Shown here in pieces: positions 47,601-49,089 of a stretch of DNA of 64,000 nt (position 1 is the first letter of the stretch; each line of letters starts with the position of its first letter). This DNA is from Diphasiastrum complanatum (Eukaryota > Streptophyta > Lycopodiopsida > Lycopodiales > Lycopodiaceae): assembly GCA_029204225.1 (NCBI GenBank), contig CM055106.1:34258361-34322360 (forward strand), given 5' to 3'. A program made the position numbers and the translations under genes. Under the pieces are notes generated by a model. That model saw only the letters and a list, made by a program, of their open reading frames with translations, was not told the DNA's origin and ran no database searches.

Positions 47601-47842
47601 GAAGCCTTCATCGTTTCAAGCCATCCATGAACACAGTCGTGCTCATCCACCTTTTGATGTTTTTGAGGAACAACTGCAGTGAACAATGTTGTTGAAAAGC
47701 CGGCAGGTTGCATTGACACAGGAAATAGCGAGGATAAAGGAGAACTAGCAGCTGAAGAGGTTACAAGAGATGCTGAAGGATACAGAGTTGAGGATGATGA
47801 TGAATCTCCAGATAGGGATGAAACCTTTGATTTCAAAGCCAT
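613..47842 (-). CDS. TPP: trehalose-6-phosphate phosphatase, spliced, 3' end outside window
   Basis: The gene encodes a HAD-superfamily phosphatase that converts trehalose-6-phosphate to trehalose. The CDS is the join 47842-47513, 40308-40168, 40047-39976, 23693-23571, 18527-18471, 18345-18244, 1390-1313, 682-613. All visible junctions are GT/AG. Exons 1-7 end on codon boundaries and exon 8 ends in phase 1. In order the protein shows a Ser-rich plant N-terminus with [13 protein letters not shown], the HAD motif [11 protein letters not shown] with the nucleophile Asp, [59 protein letters not shown] and the substrate-cap motif [18 protein letters not shown]. About 324 residues are covered. The YIGDDRTDEDAF region and C-terminus must lie left of position 1. 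Introns are 7204, 120, 16282, 5043, 125, 16853 and 630 bp, the large ones filled with transposons. No frameshift or stop is seen in any exon, so the gene may still work. The family assignment is firm from motif recognition. Splicing across the huge introns is inferred. Confidence 0.93.
683..1312 (-). other. TPP intron 7
   Basis: An intron of 630 bp with GTACAG at the donor and TCAG at the acceptor. It is AT-rich, and no insertion or RNA gene is recognised. Confidence 0.8.
1313..1390 (-). CDS. TPP: TPP exon 7
   Basis: The exon is 78 nt, phase 0, encoding [14 protein letters not shown] then [12 protein letters not shown]. The acceptor is ATCAG and the donor AAG|GTACAG. It joins VHFRCVKEE of exon 6 to [10 protein letters not shown] of exon 8, as in plant TPPs. 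Confidence 0.93.
1391..2676 (-). other. TPP intron 6, unique-looking part
   Basis: AT-rich intron DNA with no recognisable coding block or element before the first (CT)n array. Confidence 0.6.
2677..2725 (+). repeat. (TC)n microsatellite
   Basis: An uninterrupted TC/CT array of about 49 bp directly 5' of a truncated LINE 3' UTR copy. Confidence 0.97.
2726..2845 (+). mobile_element. 5'-truncated LINE 3' end
   Basis: From about 2733 the sequence matches the 3' UTR of the long LINE at 37691-37806 almost base for base. The match includes the inner hairpin stem GCACC/GGTGC at 2832-2845. It starts just after one (CT)n array and runs into a (CTTT)n(CT)n tail, so it looks like a 5'-truncated insertion into (CT)n. 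Confidence 0.8.
2845..2912 (+). repeat. (CTTT)n(CT)n tail
   Basis: About five CTTT units pass into about 49 bp of CT. The CTTT-then-CT order is the same as at 37826-37862 after the related LINE. Confidence 0.95.
2913..3446 (+). pseudogene. LINE ORF2 C-terminal fragment
   Basis: From about 3010 to 3446 the reading [18 protein letters not shown] and the following 130 residues match the ORF2 region at 9948-10380 of the LINE further right. The shared block lies downstream of the reverse transcriptase (RT). The first 100 bp, rich in GCTGCTGA/GACAGGG, have no match there. The fragment begins directly after the (CT)n array and is cut at its 3' end by a 46-bp gypsy piece. It lacks RT and endonuclease and is dead. 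Confidence 0.85.
3447..3492 (+). mobile_element. 46-bp gypsy protease fragment
   Basis: This piece is nearly identical to 23938-23983, the first bases of the gypsy pol copy further right, and starts at the same base. The reading ATGGACTCGGCT resembles a decayed aspartic protease active site (MDSGATHSF type). Confidence 0.75.
3520..3877 (+). repeat. 5' LTR of the deleted chromovirus
   Basis: It begins TGTTACGAGCTCGTAAC and ends GGATCTATTACA. It is the same length as the copy at 6045-6402. Confidence 0.95.
3925..4959 (+). pseudogene. gag: gypsy gag, zinc knuckle frameshifted
   Basis: The reading starts [15 protein letters not shown]. It carries a retrotransposon gag domain (about residues 70-220, with AYKWWLNLQ and [11 protein letters not shown]). 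The CCHC knuckle is split by a frameshift near 4790: CFVC lies in one frame, and [10 protein letters not shown] continues in the next frame to about 4900. The structural protein would form the virus-like particle. The in-frame ATGs at 3925 and 3928 are the likeliest starts because they follow the LTR and primer site. It is about 300 residues before the shift, a normal gag length. Confidence 0.88.
5013..5995 (+). pseudogene. int: gypsy integrase with interrupted chromodomain
   Basis: The open reading runs from before 5107 to 5937. It contains the integrase core, with [16 protein letters not shown]-like sequence in the upstream frame, [13 protein letters not shown] and [19 protein letters not shown] giving D-D-E. 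The C-terminal GPF/Y region ([17 protein letters not shown]) and [10 protein letters not shown] follow. The reading then enters a chromodomain, EEILDSRG...YLVK, where a TGA at 5935-5937 stands where a Trp codon is normal. Past the stop, ENATWERGS continues in frame. One TGG-to-TGA change therefore breaks the chromodomain. The same integrase occurs at 27391-28263. Confidence 0.9.
6045..6402 (+). repeat. 3' LTR of the deleted chromovirus
   Basis: It begins TGTTACGAGC after the purine tract and ends GGATCTAATATA, followed by the target duplicate CCTTG. Confidence 0.95.
6403..6640 (+). other. unassigned DNA before LINE ORF1
   Basis: It follows the target duplication and contains a TTGGCCTTTGGCC/TTAGGCC-rich stretch. 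It may be LINE 5' UTR or part of an older LTR. No reading frame is recognised. Confidence 0.4.
6672..7482 (+). pseudogene. LINE ORF1 (RNA-binding protein), copy B
   Basis: A Ser/Thr/Pro-rich start is followed by a heptad-like coiled coil ([13 protein letters not shown], stop, [25 protein letters not shown]). Then comes an RRM-like block [18 protein letters not shown]. After a frameshift near 7235 a C-terminal block follows ([20 protein letters not shown] ... [12 protein letters not shown]). This coiled coil-RRM-CTD order resembles the L1 ORF1p trimeric RNA chaperone. One TAG at about 6868 sits inside the coiled coil. The start codon is not certain. The closest relatives in the window are at 11302-11925, 31091-31862 and 33132-34075. 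Confidence 0.75.
7540..8700 (+). pseudogene. LINE ORF2 endonuclease part, copy B
   Basis: APE-type endonuclease blocks are spread over three frames. The N-terminal GVWNCDG-like block is at about 7553 and a FFMETHES-like block with the catalytic Glu at about 7636. CYFPPESS and LTGDFNARI follow at about 7880-8016, with a TGA at 8017-8019 where the relative has Arg (TARQTKF). The S-x-x-D and DH blocks near 8240-8330 are frameshifted. The enzyme would nick target DNA for target-primed reverse transcription. It is inactive here. Confidence 0.75.
8698..11010 (+). pseudogene. LINE ORF2 reverse transcriptase and C-terminal domain, copy B
   Basis: The RT runs from [20 protein letters not shown] through motif A ([15 protein letters not shown]), motif B ([20 protein letters not shown]) and the catalytic YADD ([11 protein letters not shown], about 9666). 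A single TGA at 9316-9318 sits where the relative has Arg (TLRTIIEEA). Past the RT lies a long C-terminal region with a Cys2HisCys motif, [20 protein letters not shown] (Cys codons 10531, 10540 and 10585, His 10570). The box QAQITSFF follows at 10762-10785. Except for the stop it would be about 770 residues, so this copy is only lightly damaged here. Confidence 0.9.
11185..11214 (+). promoter_or_regulatory. LINE 3' hairpin, copy B
   Basis: The structure is outer stem GTCTT/AAGAC, a 2-nt and 4-nt internal loop, inner stem ATGCC/GGCAT and loop TTTT, exactly 30 nt. It precedes the (CT)n tail by 10 nt. The related LINE at 37786-37815 has the same geometry with a different inner stem. A role in RT template recognition is inferred. 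Confidence 0.7.
11225..11299 (+). repeat. (CT)n microsatellite, LINE tail
   Basis: About 75 bp of pure CT between the 3' end of one LINE and the start of another LINE ORF1 fragment. Confidence 0.97.
11300..11930 (+). pseudogene. LINE ORF1 fragment (copy C)
   Basis: The reading is open from the (CT)n array to 11569 ([15 protein letters not shown] ... [20 protein letters not shown]). It then decays, with recognisable [11 protein letters not shown] and, at 11819-11920, [29 protein letters not shown]. This is the same ORF1 family as at 6872 and 31687. It begins directly at the end of a (CT)n array and is 3'-truncated before a (TG)n repeat. Confidence 0.75.
11951..11990 (+). repeat. (TG)n microsatellite
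   Basis: A TG array of about 40 bp followed by GAGAGAGAGAGAC. Confidence 0.95.
12190..14760 (+). pseudogene. hAT transposase, decayed (copy 1)
   Basis: BED zinc-finger remnants are at 12211-12330 (KDPLWDHV, then CKYCGKDY in a shifted frame). A linker ends [10 protein letters not shown] at 12503 with a GT donor. After an intron to 13676, a DUF659-type exon at 13677-13874 reads [16 protein letters not shown] and [12 protein letters not shown] further exon at about 13990-14310 reads [15 protein letters not shown] and [18 protein letters not shown] last block at 14463-14697 reads [12 protein letters not shown] and [14 protein letters not shown]. The RNase-H-fold transposase is broken by frameshifts, and the C-terminal dimerisation region is not found. 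The intron carries an LTR fragment. Confidence 0.82.
12640..13520 (+). mobile_element. LTR fragment with primer binding site inside the hAT intron
   Basis: The LTR 3' end is at 13490 (ACTTCA). The primer binding site TGGTATCAGAGC, complementary to initiator tRNA-Met, follows at 13492-13503. The left LTR boundary cannot be fixed by eye. No coding part follows. Confidence 0.6.
14870..15110. repeat. TTAGTAACT-rich palindromic repeat cluster
   Basis: Many short copies of TAGTTACTAGT and AGTTAGTAACTACTAAC occur in both orientations, for example 15060-15110. Similar motifs occur at 12110-12140 and 14310-14330, on both sides of the hAT exons. They may be subterminal repeats of the hAT element. Confidence 0.6.
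15110..15393. other. unassigned intron DNA, possible hAT 3' tail
   Basis: AT-rich DNA with a short coding-like block around 15241-15330 ([18 protein letters not shown]) that I cannot assign. Confidence 0.35.
15394..15568. mobile_element. small TIR element (MITE-like)
   Basis: Inverted ends are ATTGACAATCT...CACTAGTG at 15394 and CACTAAGATTGTCAAT ending 15568. The interior of about 175 bp has repeated GTGAGTGAGCTATG/GTGGATGAGC units and no coding capacity. The flanks read CTAA and AATT. A clear target duplication is not certain. Confidence 0.6.
15650..16100 (+). mobile_element. truncated LTR end, primer site and leader
   Basis: Positions 15650-15704 match the last 55 bp of the chromovirus LTRs at 3877 and 6402 (GGGTTGGGTGGATCAAT ... 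GGATCTATTACA). They are followed by a good primer site (TAGTATCAGAGCC, 15706-15718) and leader DNA. This is a second member of that LTR family. It is joined to a copia coding end, so the block is a mosaic. Confidence 0.75.
16110..17355 (+). pseudogene. Ty1-copia RT/RNase H 3' part (copy A)
   Basis: A broken start ([11 protein letters not shown], stop, KSFYGLKQA) leads to an open block 16265-16879 with the RT catalytic [11 protein letters not shown] and TPMETNV ... [15 protein letters not shown]. RNase H follows at 16897-17124 ([19 protein letters not shown]) and 17128-17355 ([24 protein letters not shown]). Stops at 16877-16879 and 17122-17124 break it. The 5' half (gag, protease, integrase) is missing. 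A purine tract (GAAGAGGGAG) leads into the LTR. Confidence 0.9.
17351..18043 (+). repeat. copia 3' LTR (copy A)
   Basis: It begins TGTGAAAATTGTCAAC directly after the purine tract and ends CTTAAAATTTAACA, about 693 bp. The end resembles the LTR ending at 30381 (CTAAAATTTGACA). No 5' LTR is present in the window. Confidence 0.8.
18244..18345 (-). CDS. TPP: TPP exon 6
   Basis: The exon is 102 nt, phase 0, reading [19 protein letters not shown] then [15 protein letters not shown]. The acceptor is TACAG and the donor GAG|GTATGG. NKFCxxVHFR is a conserved TPP block. Confidence 0.94.
18471..18527 (-). CDS. TPP: TPP exon 5
   Basis: The exon is 57 nt, phase 0, reading [19 protein letters not shown]. 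The acceptor is CTACAG and the donor AAG|GTACAA. [13 protein letters not shown] is the family consensus. Confidence 0.93.
18528..19480 (-). other. TPP intron 4, left part, with an unrecognised reading frame
   Basis: A minus-strand frame of about 94 codons at 18921-19205 contains [20 protein letters not shown] and [19 protein letters not shown] do not recognise it. It may be a short remnant of an element or chance. Nothing else is recognised. Confidence 0.3.
19480..22205 (-). pseudogene. hAT transposase gene, nearly intact (copy 2)
   Basis: The start is at 22205 ([16 protein letters not shown]). A BED-type finger follows (HCRYCLVKF ... LKGHLLG), then a Pro/Ser-rich linker containing one frameshift near 21640. 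The DUF659/RNase-H-fold part has [20 protein letters not shown] and [14 protein letters not shown], then [12 protein letters not shown] ... [12 protein letters not shown] at 20731-20733 breaks the frame, which continues [13 protein letters not shown]. Later blocks are [17 protein letters not shown] ... [11 protein letters not shown], the exon ending LALRVLSQ after a TAG at 19983-19985, and the C-terminal dimerisation block [19 protein letters not shown]. Small introns lie near 20290-20325, 19880-19950 and 19605-19700. GC content is far above the surroundings. Two nonsense codons and one frameshift make it a recent pseudogene. Confidence 0.85.
22490..22600. repeat. GGTACC-CCGCGG palindrome cluster
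   Basis: A perfect 14-bp palindrome GGTACCGCGGTACC lies at 22508-22521. Variants follow at 22527-22540 (GGTACCGTGGTACC), 22546-22559 (GGTCCCGCGGTACC) and, inverted, at 22575-22588. It lies about 300 bp upstream of the hAT start, next to AT-rich DNA, and so may be the subterminal transposase-binding array. Confidence 0.75.
22600..22866. other. unassigned intron DNA
   Basis: It holds a run of TGTAAATTGTAAATTGTAATTATTAAATTG units at 22700-22780. No coding block is recognised. Confidence 0.4.
22867..23254 (+). mobile_element. LTR fragment with primer binding site
   Basis: The LTR 3' end GCATGTAACA at 23254 is followed by the primer site TGGTATCAAAGC at 23258-23269. Inside, a block with ACACGTGTCA and ACTTGGTCC is repeated (22867-22923 and 22957-23010). 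No coding region follows. The DNA returns to intron sequence by about 23370. The left boundary is uncertain. Confidence 0.65.
23255..23570. other. LTR leader remnant and TPP intron 4 start
   Basis: A primer-site leader to about 23370, then AT-rich intron to the exon 4 donor. No gene is seen. Confidence 0.5.
23571..23693 (-). CDS. TPP: TPP exon 4
   Basis: The exon is 123 nt, phase 0, reading [20 protein letters not shown] then [15 protein letters not shown]. The acceptor is TTACAG and the donor ATG|GTCAGT. [13 protein letters not shown] is the TPP substrate-loop signature. Confidence 0.95.
23694..23937 (-). other. start of TPP intron 3
   Basis: AT-rich intron DNA up to the gypsy junction. 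Nothing is recognised. Confidence 0.6.
23938..26850 (+). pseudogene. pol: Ty3-gypsy pol, 5'-truncated (copy 2)
   Basis: The open frame 23930-26155 starts at a decayed protease site and holds the protease tail ([14 protein letters not shown]). RT follows ([33 protein letters not shown], catalytic [10 protein letters not shown]), then RNase H ([33 protein letters not shown]) and the HHCC integrase finger ([10 protein letters not shown] ... RTCPFCLRN). A frameshift near 26060-26090 moves the integrase core to 26095-26376 ([27 protein letters not shown]). A deletion at the HPQTDGQTE position (about 26368) shifts it again, to 26650. A TAG at 26648 precedes [10 protein letters not shown]. Gag and LTRs are absent. 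A related gag lies at 49.1-50.4 kb. RT and RNase H remain intact in one frame, so the copy is not very old. Confidence 0.93.
26890..28263 (+). pseudogene. gypsy RNase H tail and integrase (copy 3)
   Basis: The piece starts inside RNase H ([20 protein letters not shown]), then [20 protein letters not shown] and DALSRMP. A TAG at 27382-27384 (PVLPK, stop, TLVVEGQ) separates it from the integrase. The integrase has its finger [19 protein letters not shown] ... [10 protein letters not shown] and core [44 protein letters not shown]. It is cut at 28263 after FLEDLNQ, in the same region where the copy at 5107-5937 continues. It is the same chromovirus family as 3520-6402. It is joined directly to a copia RT. 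Confidence 0.92.
28264..29707 (+). pseudogene. Ty1-copia RT and RNase H (copy B)
   Basis: It begins at [20 protein letters not shown] in a shifted frame, then [51 protein letters not shown] and the catalytic [16 protein letters not shown] at 28868-28870 is the only interruption. 28874-29707 continues with [55 protein letters not shown] and [10 protein letters not shown]. Gag, protease and integrase are missing. The copy is otherwise well preserved and is followed by its 3' LTR. Confidence 0.93.
29712..30381 (+). repeat. copia 3' LTR (copy B)
   Basis: It begins TGTTAGAATTTAGCAATTTT and ends CTAAAATTTGACA, about 670 bp. It contains repeated CACACGTGTGA motifs (29772-29803 and 30202). It directly abuts a gypsy RT in the opposite orientation. 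Confidence 0.8.
30382..31090 (-). pseudogene. gypsy reverse transcriptase fragment, antisense
   Basis: On the minus strand are [59 protein letters not shown] and [13 protein letters not shown] (30989-30573). After a deletion and frameshift come [14 protein letters not shown] and the catalytic [11 protein letters not shown] (30594-30450). The piece ends where the copia LTR begins. It is the RT module that the chromovirus copies at 3520-6402 and 26890-28263 lack. Whether it is the same family cannot be shown here. Confidence 0.88.
31091..31862 (+). pseudogene. LINE ORF1 fragment (copy D)
   Basis: The ATG at 31091 ([18 protein letters not shown]) opens a Pro-rich N-terminus. The coiled coil ([17 protein letters not shown] ... 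[12 protein letters not shown]) ends at the TGA 31498-31500. The frame at 31576-31860 gives the RRM-like [20 protein letters not shown]. It is the same family as ORF1 of copy B. It is cut off at 31862 by the hAT fragment. Confidence 0.78.
31870..32590 (-). pseudogene. hAT transposase fragment (copy 3)
   Basis: On the minus strand 32500-32263 reads [20 protein letters not shown] and [20 protein letters not shown]. After a short intron, 32130-31933 reads [20 protein letters not shown] and [16 protein letters not shown]. Both blocks belong to the DUF659/RNase-H-fold region of hAT transposases. The BED finger and dimerisation region are missing. The left end (31866-31940) carries clustered GGTTC/GAAC motifs. 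Confidence 0.82.
32579..32593. repeat. interstitial telomere-type repeat
   Basis: Two tandem CCCTAAA units lie immediately before a (CA)n array. Confidence 0.7.
32594..32676 (+). repeat. (CA)n then (CT)n microsatellite
   Basis: About 20 bp of CA and then about 59 bp of CT, directly 5' of the long LINE. Confidence 0.97.
33132..34075 (+). pseudogene. LINE ORF1 (RNA-binding protein), copy E
   Basis: The likely start [16 protein letters not shown] is at 33132. A Ser/Thr-rich part is followed by a long coiled coil ([20 protein letters not shown], a TAA at 33396-33398, [17 protein letters not shown], then [16 protein letters not shown] and [14 protein letters not shown]). The RRM-like block [17 protein letters not shown] comes next, and a C-terminal block after a frameshift near 33910 ends at a TAG at 34073-34075 that may be the true stop. 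The three repeated LxxLEQ/LLERQ segments (about 33504, 33558 and 33609) look like an internal heptad repeat. Confidence 0.78.
34085..34900 (+). pseudogene. LINE ORF2 APE endonuclease, copy E
   Basis: The catalytic blocks are present but in different frames: [10 protein letters not shown] (Asn block) and [11 protein letters not shown] (Glu block) at 34130-34240; a TGA at 34274-34276; VCYFAPHTS and [17 protein letters not shown] at 34460-34610; then, after a shift near 34680, [12 protein letters not shown] and FADHSLL (Asp-His block) at about 34807-34900. The enzyme would nick target DNA. Whether it prefers pyrimidine tracts is inferred from the (CT)n flanks. Confidence 0.82.
34678..36501 (+). 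pseudogene. LINE ORF2 reverse transcriptase, copy E
   Basis: An open stretch of 607 codons: the end of the endonuclease, a linker, then RT. The RT has [20 protein letters not shown], motif A ([18 protein letters not shown]), motif B ([20 protein letters not shown]), the catalytic YVDD ([13 protein letters not shown], about 36208) and [13 protein letters not shown]. The frame is lost after 36420 (SYTLGVLF). The rest of the thumb and C-terminal region follows in other frames. YVDD instead of YADD is unusual for LINEs and may be decay or lineage-specific. Confidence 0.9.
36480..37640 (+). pseudogene. LINE ORF2 C-terminal domain, copy E
   Basis: The blocks are spread over frames. [18 protein letters not shown] and [19 protein letters not shown] lie at 36474-36740, and a TAG at 36753 is followed by [13 protein letters not shown]. 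At 37152-37640 are the Cys/His motif ([20 protein letters not shown]), [13 protein letters not shown] and the box QLLLTGFF (37413-37436). A second box, QRTLHTYF, lies in the next frame at 37556-37579. The order and spacing match copy B, so this is a conserved domain and not random sequence. Confidence 0.82.
37786..37815 (+). promoter_or_regulatory. LINE 3' hairpin, copy E
   Basis: The structure is GTCTT / AT / GCACC / CACG / GGTGC / CCAA / AAGAC. It is the same 5-2-5-4-5-4-5 layout as copy B at 11185-11214, with a different inner stem and loop. The (CTTT)n tail starts 10 nt later. Confidence 0.72.
37826..37862 (+). repeat. (CTTT)n(CT)n LINE tail
   Basis: About five CTTT units pass into CT, the same order as at 2845-2912. 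Confidence 0.95.
37863..38230. repeat. CA/CT-rich minisatellite
   Basis: Two long imperfect copies (about 37861-38030 and 38033-38165) share CACACAAATCACCACACAC, CAAATCAAATCAAACACAC, CACCCTCACCCACCCACATG and CTCTCTCTCAAACCCCCACT. The open frames across it are artefacts of the repeat. Confidence 0.85.
38230..39975. repeat. unassigned intron DNA with two direct repeats
   Basis: Direct repeat 1 is CCCCTTGTTC(T/A)AGAACG followed by TTTTTAACTTGAAA, at 38420-38472 and 38480-38532. Direct repeat 2 is about 120 bp containing GATC(C)TGATGG and CCTATTTTTGTCAA, at about 38540-38680 and 39420-39545. Short GCAATTTCACTAG units recur at 39040-39310. No coding block is recognised. Confidence 0.55.
39976..40047 (-). 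CDS. TPP: TPP exon 3
   Basis: The exon is 72 nt, phase 0, reading [20 protein letters not shown] then RRDK. The acceptor is GTACAG and the donor AAG|GTAAAT. The FPTAIxTGR block carries HAD motif II (Thr). Confidence 0.94.
40168..40308 (-). CDS. TPP: TPP exon 2
   Basis: The exon is 141 nt, phase 0, from [20 protein letters not shown] to [10 protein letters not shown], with the HAD motif [12 protein letters not shown] (nucleophile and acid/base Asp). The acceptor is TTCCAG and the donor GAG|GTGTGC. Confidence 0.96.
40309..40805 (-). other. TPP intron 1, part left of the copia insertion
   Basis: AT-rich intron ending in ATAAG, the left copy of the copia target duplication. No other feature is seen. 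Confidence 0.7.
40806..41066 (-). repeat. copia copy C 3' LTR
   Basis: On the minus strand it starts TGTTAGAAATCAATG and ends GTTGACA. It is 261 bp. Confidence 0.95.
41067..42302 (-). pseudogene. copia RT C-terminal half and RNase H (copy C)
   Basis: Fragments lie in several frames: [18 protein letters not shown]-type RT remnants at 42302-42075, [20 protein letters not shown] at 41781-41566, an RNase H stretch near 41400-41560, and [35 protein letters not shown] and [11 protein letters not shown] at 41351-41061. The catalytic YVDD block falls in decayed sequence near 42000. It is inactive. Confidence 0.82.
42211..43591 (-). pseudogene. copia integrase and RT start (copy C)
   Basis: 43591-43052 holds the pre-integrase finger ([20 protein letters not shown] ... 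[11 protein letters not shown]) and the first core Asp ([19 protein letters not shown]). After a frameshift near 43080 the frame 43299-42211 gives [38 protein letters not shown] and [16 protein letters not shown] polyacidic linker then leads into the RT ([32 protein letters not shown]). The usual RT N-terminal block (EAMxxEIxALxxNxTW) is missing between [16 protein letters not shown] and ETFTPVAK, an internal deletion. Confidence 0.9.
43592..44806 (-). pseudogene. gag: copia gag and protease (copy C)
   Basis: The start [20 protein letters not shown] is at 44806, with [12 protein letters not shown] typical of copia gag. A TGA occurs at WEIVT, stop, EETRP. The UBN2-type gag at 44662-44177 follows ([30 protein letters not shown]). 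A zinc knuckle near 43990 reads CRYCNKTCH, stop, ERECFKK. Then comes a Tyr/Asp/Asn-rich stretch and the protease site [12 protein letters not shown] at about 43768. The TAG in the knuckle and the TGA block expression. Confidence 0.88.
44807..45728 (-). other. copia copy C leader with two tandem repeats
   Basis: This is the untranslated leader between the primer site and gag. Three copies of a unit of about 90 bp with GATATTGGTACG and CGACTGCTCAG lie at about 44885-45125. A second repeat of about 75 bp (TGTCTGATxCTGCCCTGG, GATGCCTCCGGGACTGTG) occurs twice at 45424-45542. The open frames here are repeat artefacts. Confidence 0.75.
45729..45991 (-). repeat. copia copy C 5' LTR
   Basis: It is 263 bp and ends GTTGACA next to the primer site. 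The outer end reads TGCTAGAAAT against TGTTAGAAAT in the other LTR. Confidence 0.95.
45992..47512 (-). other. TPP intron 1, part right of the copia insertion
   Basis: AT-rich intron from the right target duplicate ATAAG to the exon 1 donor (ATG|GTAAGT). No coding block or transposon is recognised. Confidence 0.7.
47513..47842 (-). CDS. TPP: TPP exon 1 with start codon
   Basis: The exon is 330 nt. The ATG at 47842 opens [20 protein letters not shown] chose it because it is the first in-frame ATG and resembles other plant TPP N-termini (MDxKS). The only further upstream opening is a non-ATG codon. The Ser/Ala-rich segment is variable and could be a targeting region. The conserved block [17 protein letters not shown] and the end ALYYNWM lead into exon 2 EEHPSAL. 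The donor is GTAAGTTC. Confidence 0.9.
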
Positions 47843-49085
47843 GCTGACACACAATAATGGTTTTAAACTTTCCTTCTGTGGCTGATCAGCCTTATTTCTT
47901 ATCTTCTTCTCGGTTAAAAGGTCACCTTCACTCCAGTTTCTTGTGAGAGTTCTCTACCTTGTCTACTTAATGAATAGTTGAAGTAAAGGCACATCCCTGT
48001 TACCATCTAGGACAACTTGAACATGCTTGCAAAAGTCTCCGTATCGCAACACAATGCAATGTCAATTGATGCAGGTTCACGGAGTACACCAGTTCAACGA
48101 TTCTCTGCTTGCTAAGGCTCCAAAGAAGCTCCACCTTCACCTTGTCAACTGCTCAAAAAAGAAATGAGAAACCTATCATCATCAACTGCATAGAATTTGA
48201 TTCGAGCTACCTCAAAATTTATAACATATAAAAAAAAGGTCAGAAATTTTCTACTATAGACCACCATATGACATCAACATGCTTACCAGATTCACTCTCG
48301 TAGCACCAAGGTGTCTGTAATGACTTTTCTCTCATATAAAATGCCAAGTTTTTGAAACTCAAACCTCCTATTATCATTTGAAATGTAGGGGATTTGAGCA
48401 AAACTGTAACCATGTAAATTTTACTCTTTAGAACCGGGTTGTAACCAGCTTGTAACCAAGATGTTGCTCATGAAAGCCTCAGTTAGACAAGCATAGGAGC
48501 TACAAGAAAGGCAGCATCATGACTCATTAATATTTCTATGATATGTGGACCAAAGTTTGGGCAAATAAAGCCTGTTGGGAAGAGAATATGGCAATTCTTG
48601 TATTCAAACTGTATTTTAGTTCTGCAACTCTAAAAAATCAGGGGCACAACCATTATGCTCACAAAGAGCATTCGGAATCTGGAAGATTACCCAGAGCTTC
48701 ATACAAGCAAGAAGCTCAACGTATAGGTTCAGAGGCAGTTAGCAATGGCAGAAATCAATGAGTACCCTTCAATTTCCCAAATGCACTCTTTACACTGACA
48801 ACCAACACACTTATCTAAGAGGCTAACAAGTAAAATCGATACTTAGAAGTTTAGCACCTCCAATGCAAGAAAAACCATACACCCAAAACCAGTGCTTAAA
48901 GAATTGCTCCAAGAGTTGCAACAATTCTTAGAAGTAGCTGGGTCTACATAAAAATTTCCAGAAGAAAACATGGACCAGAATGTACATAATCATATGTAAG
49001 ATTCTGACAAACAGTTCATTCCATGCTTCTCTTCTTTAGTTGACACATATAATGGTCAGATAGTGCATATGTATCCGATCAGTTT
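47843..49085. other. TPP 5' flank or 5' UTR/leader intron
   Basis: It lies upstream of the TPP start on the minus strand and has no recognised coding block or transposon. Whether it is promoter or transcribed leader cannot be read from sequence. Confidence 0.5.
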
Positions 49086-49089
49086 CGGT

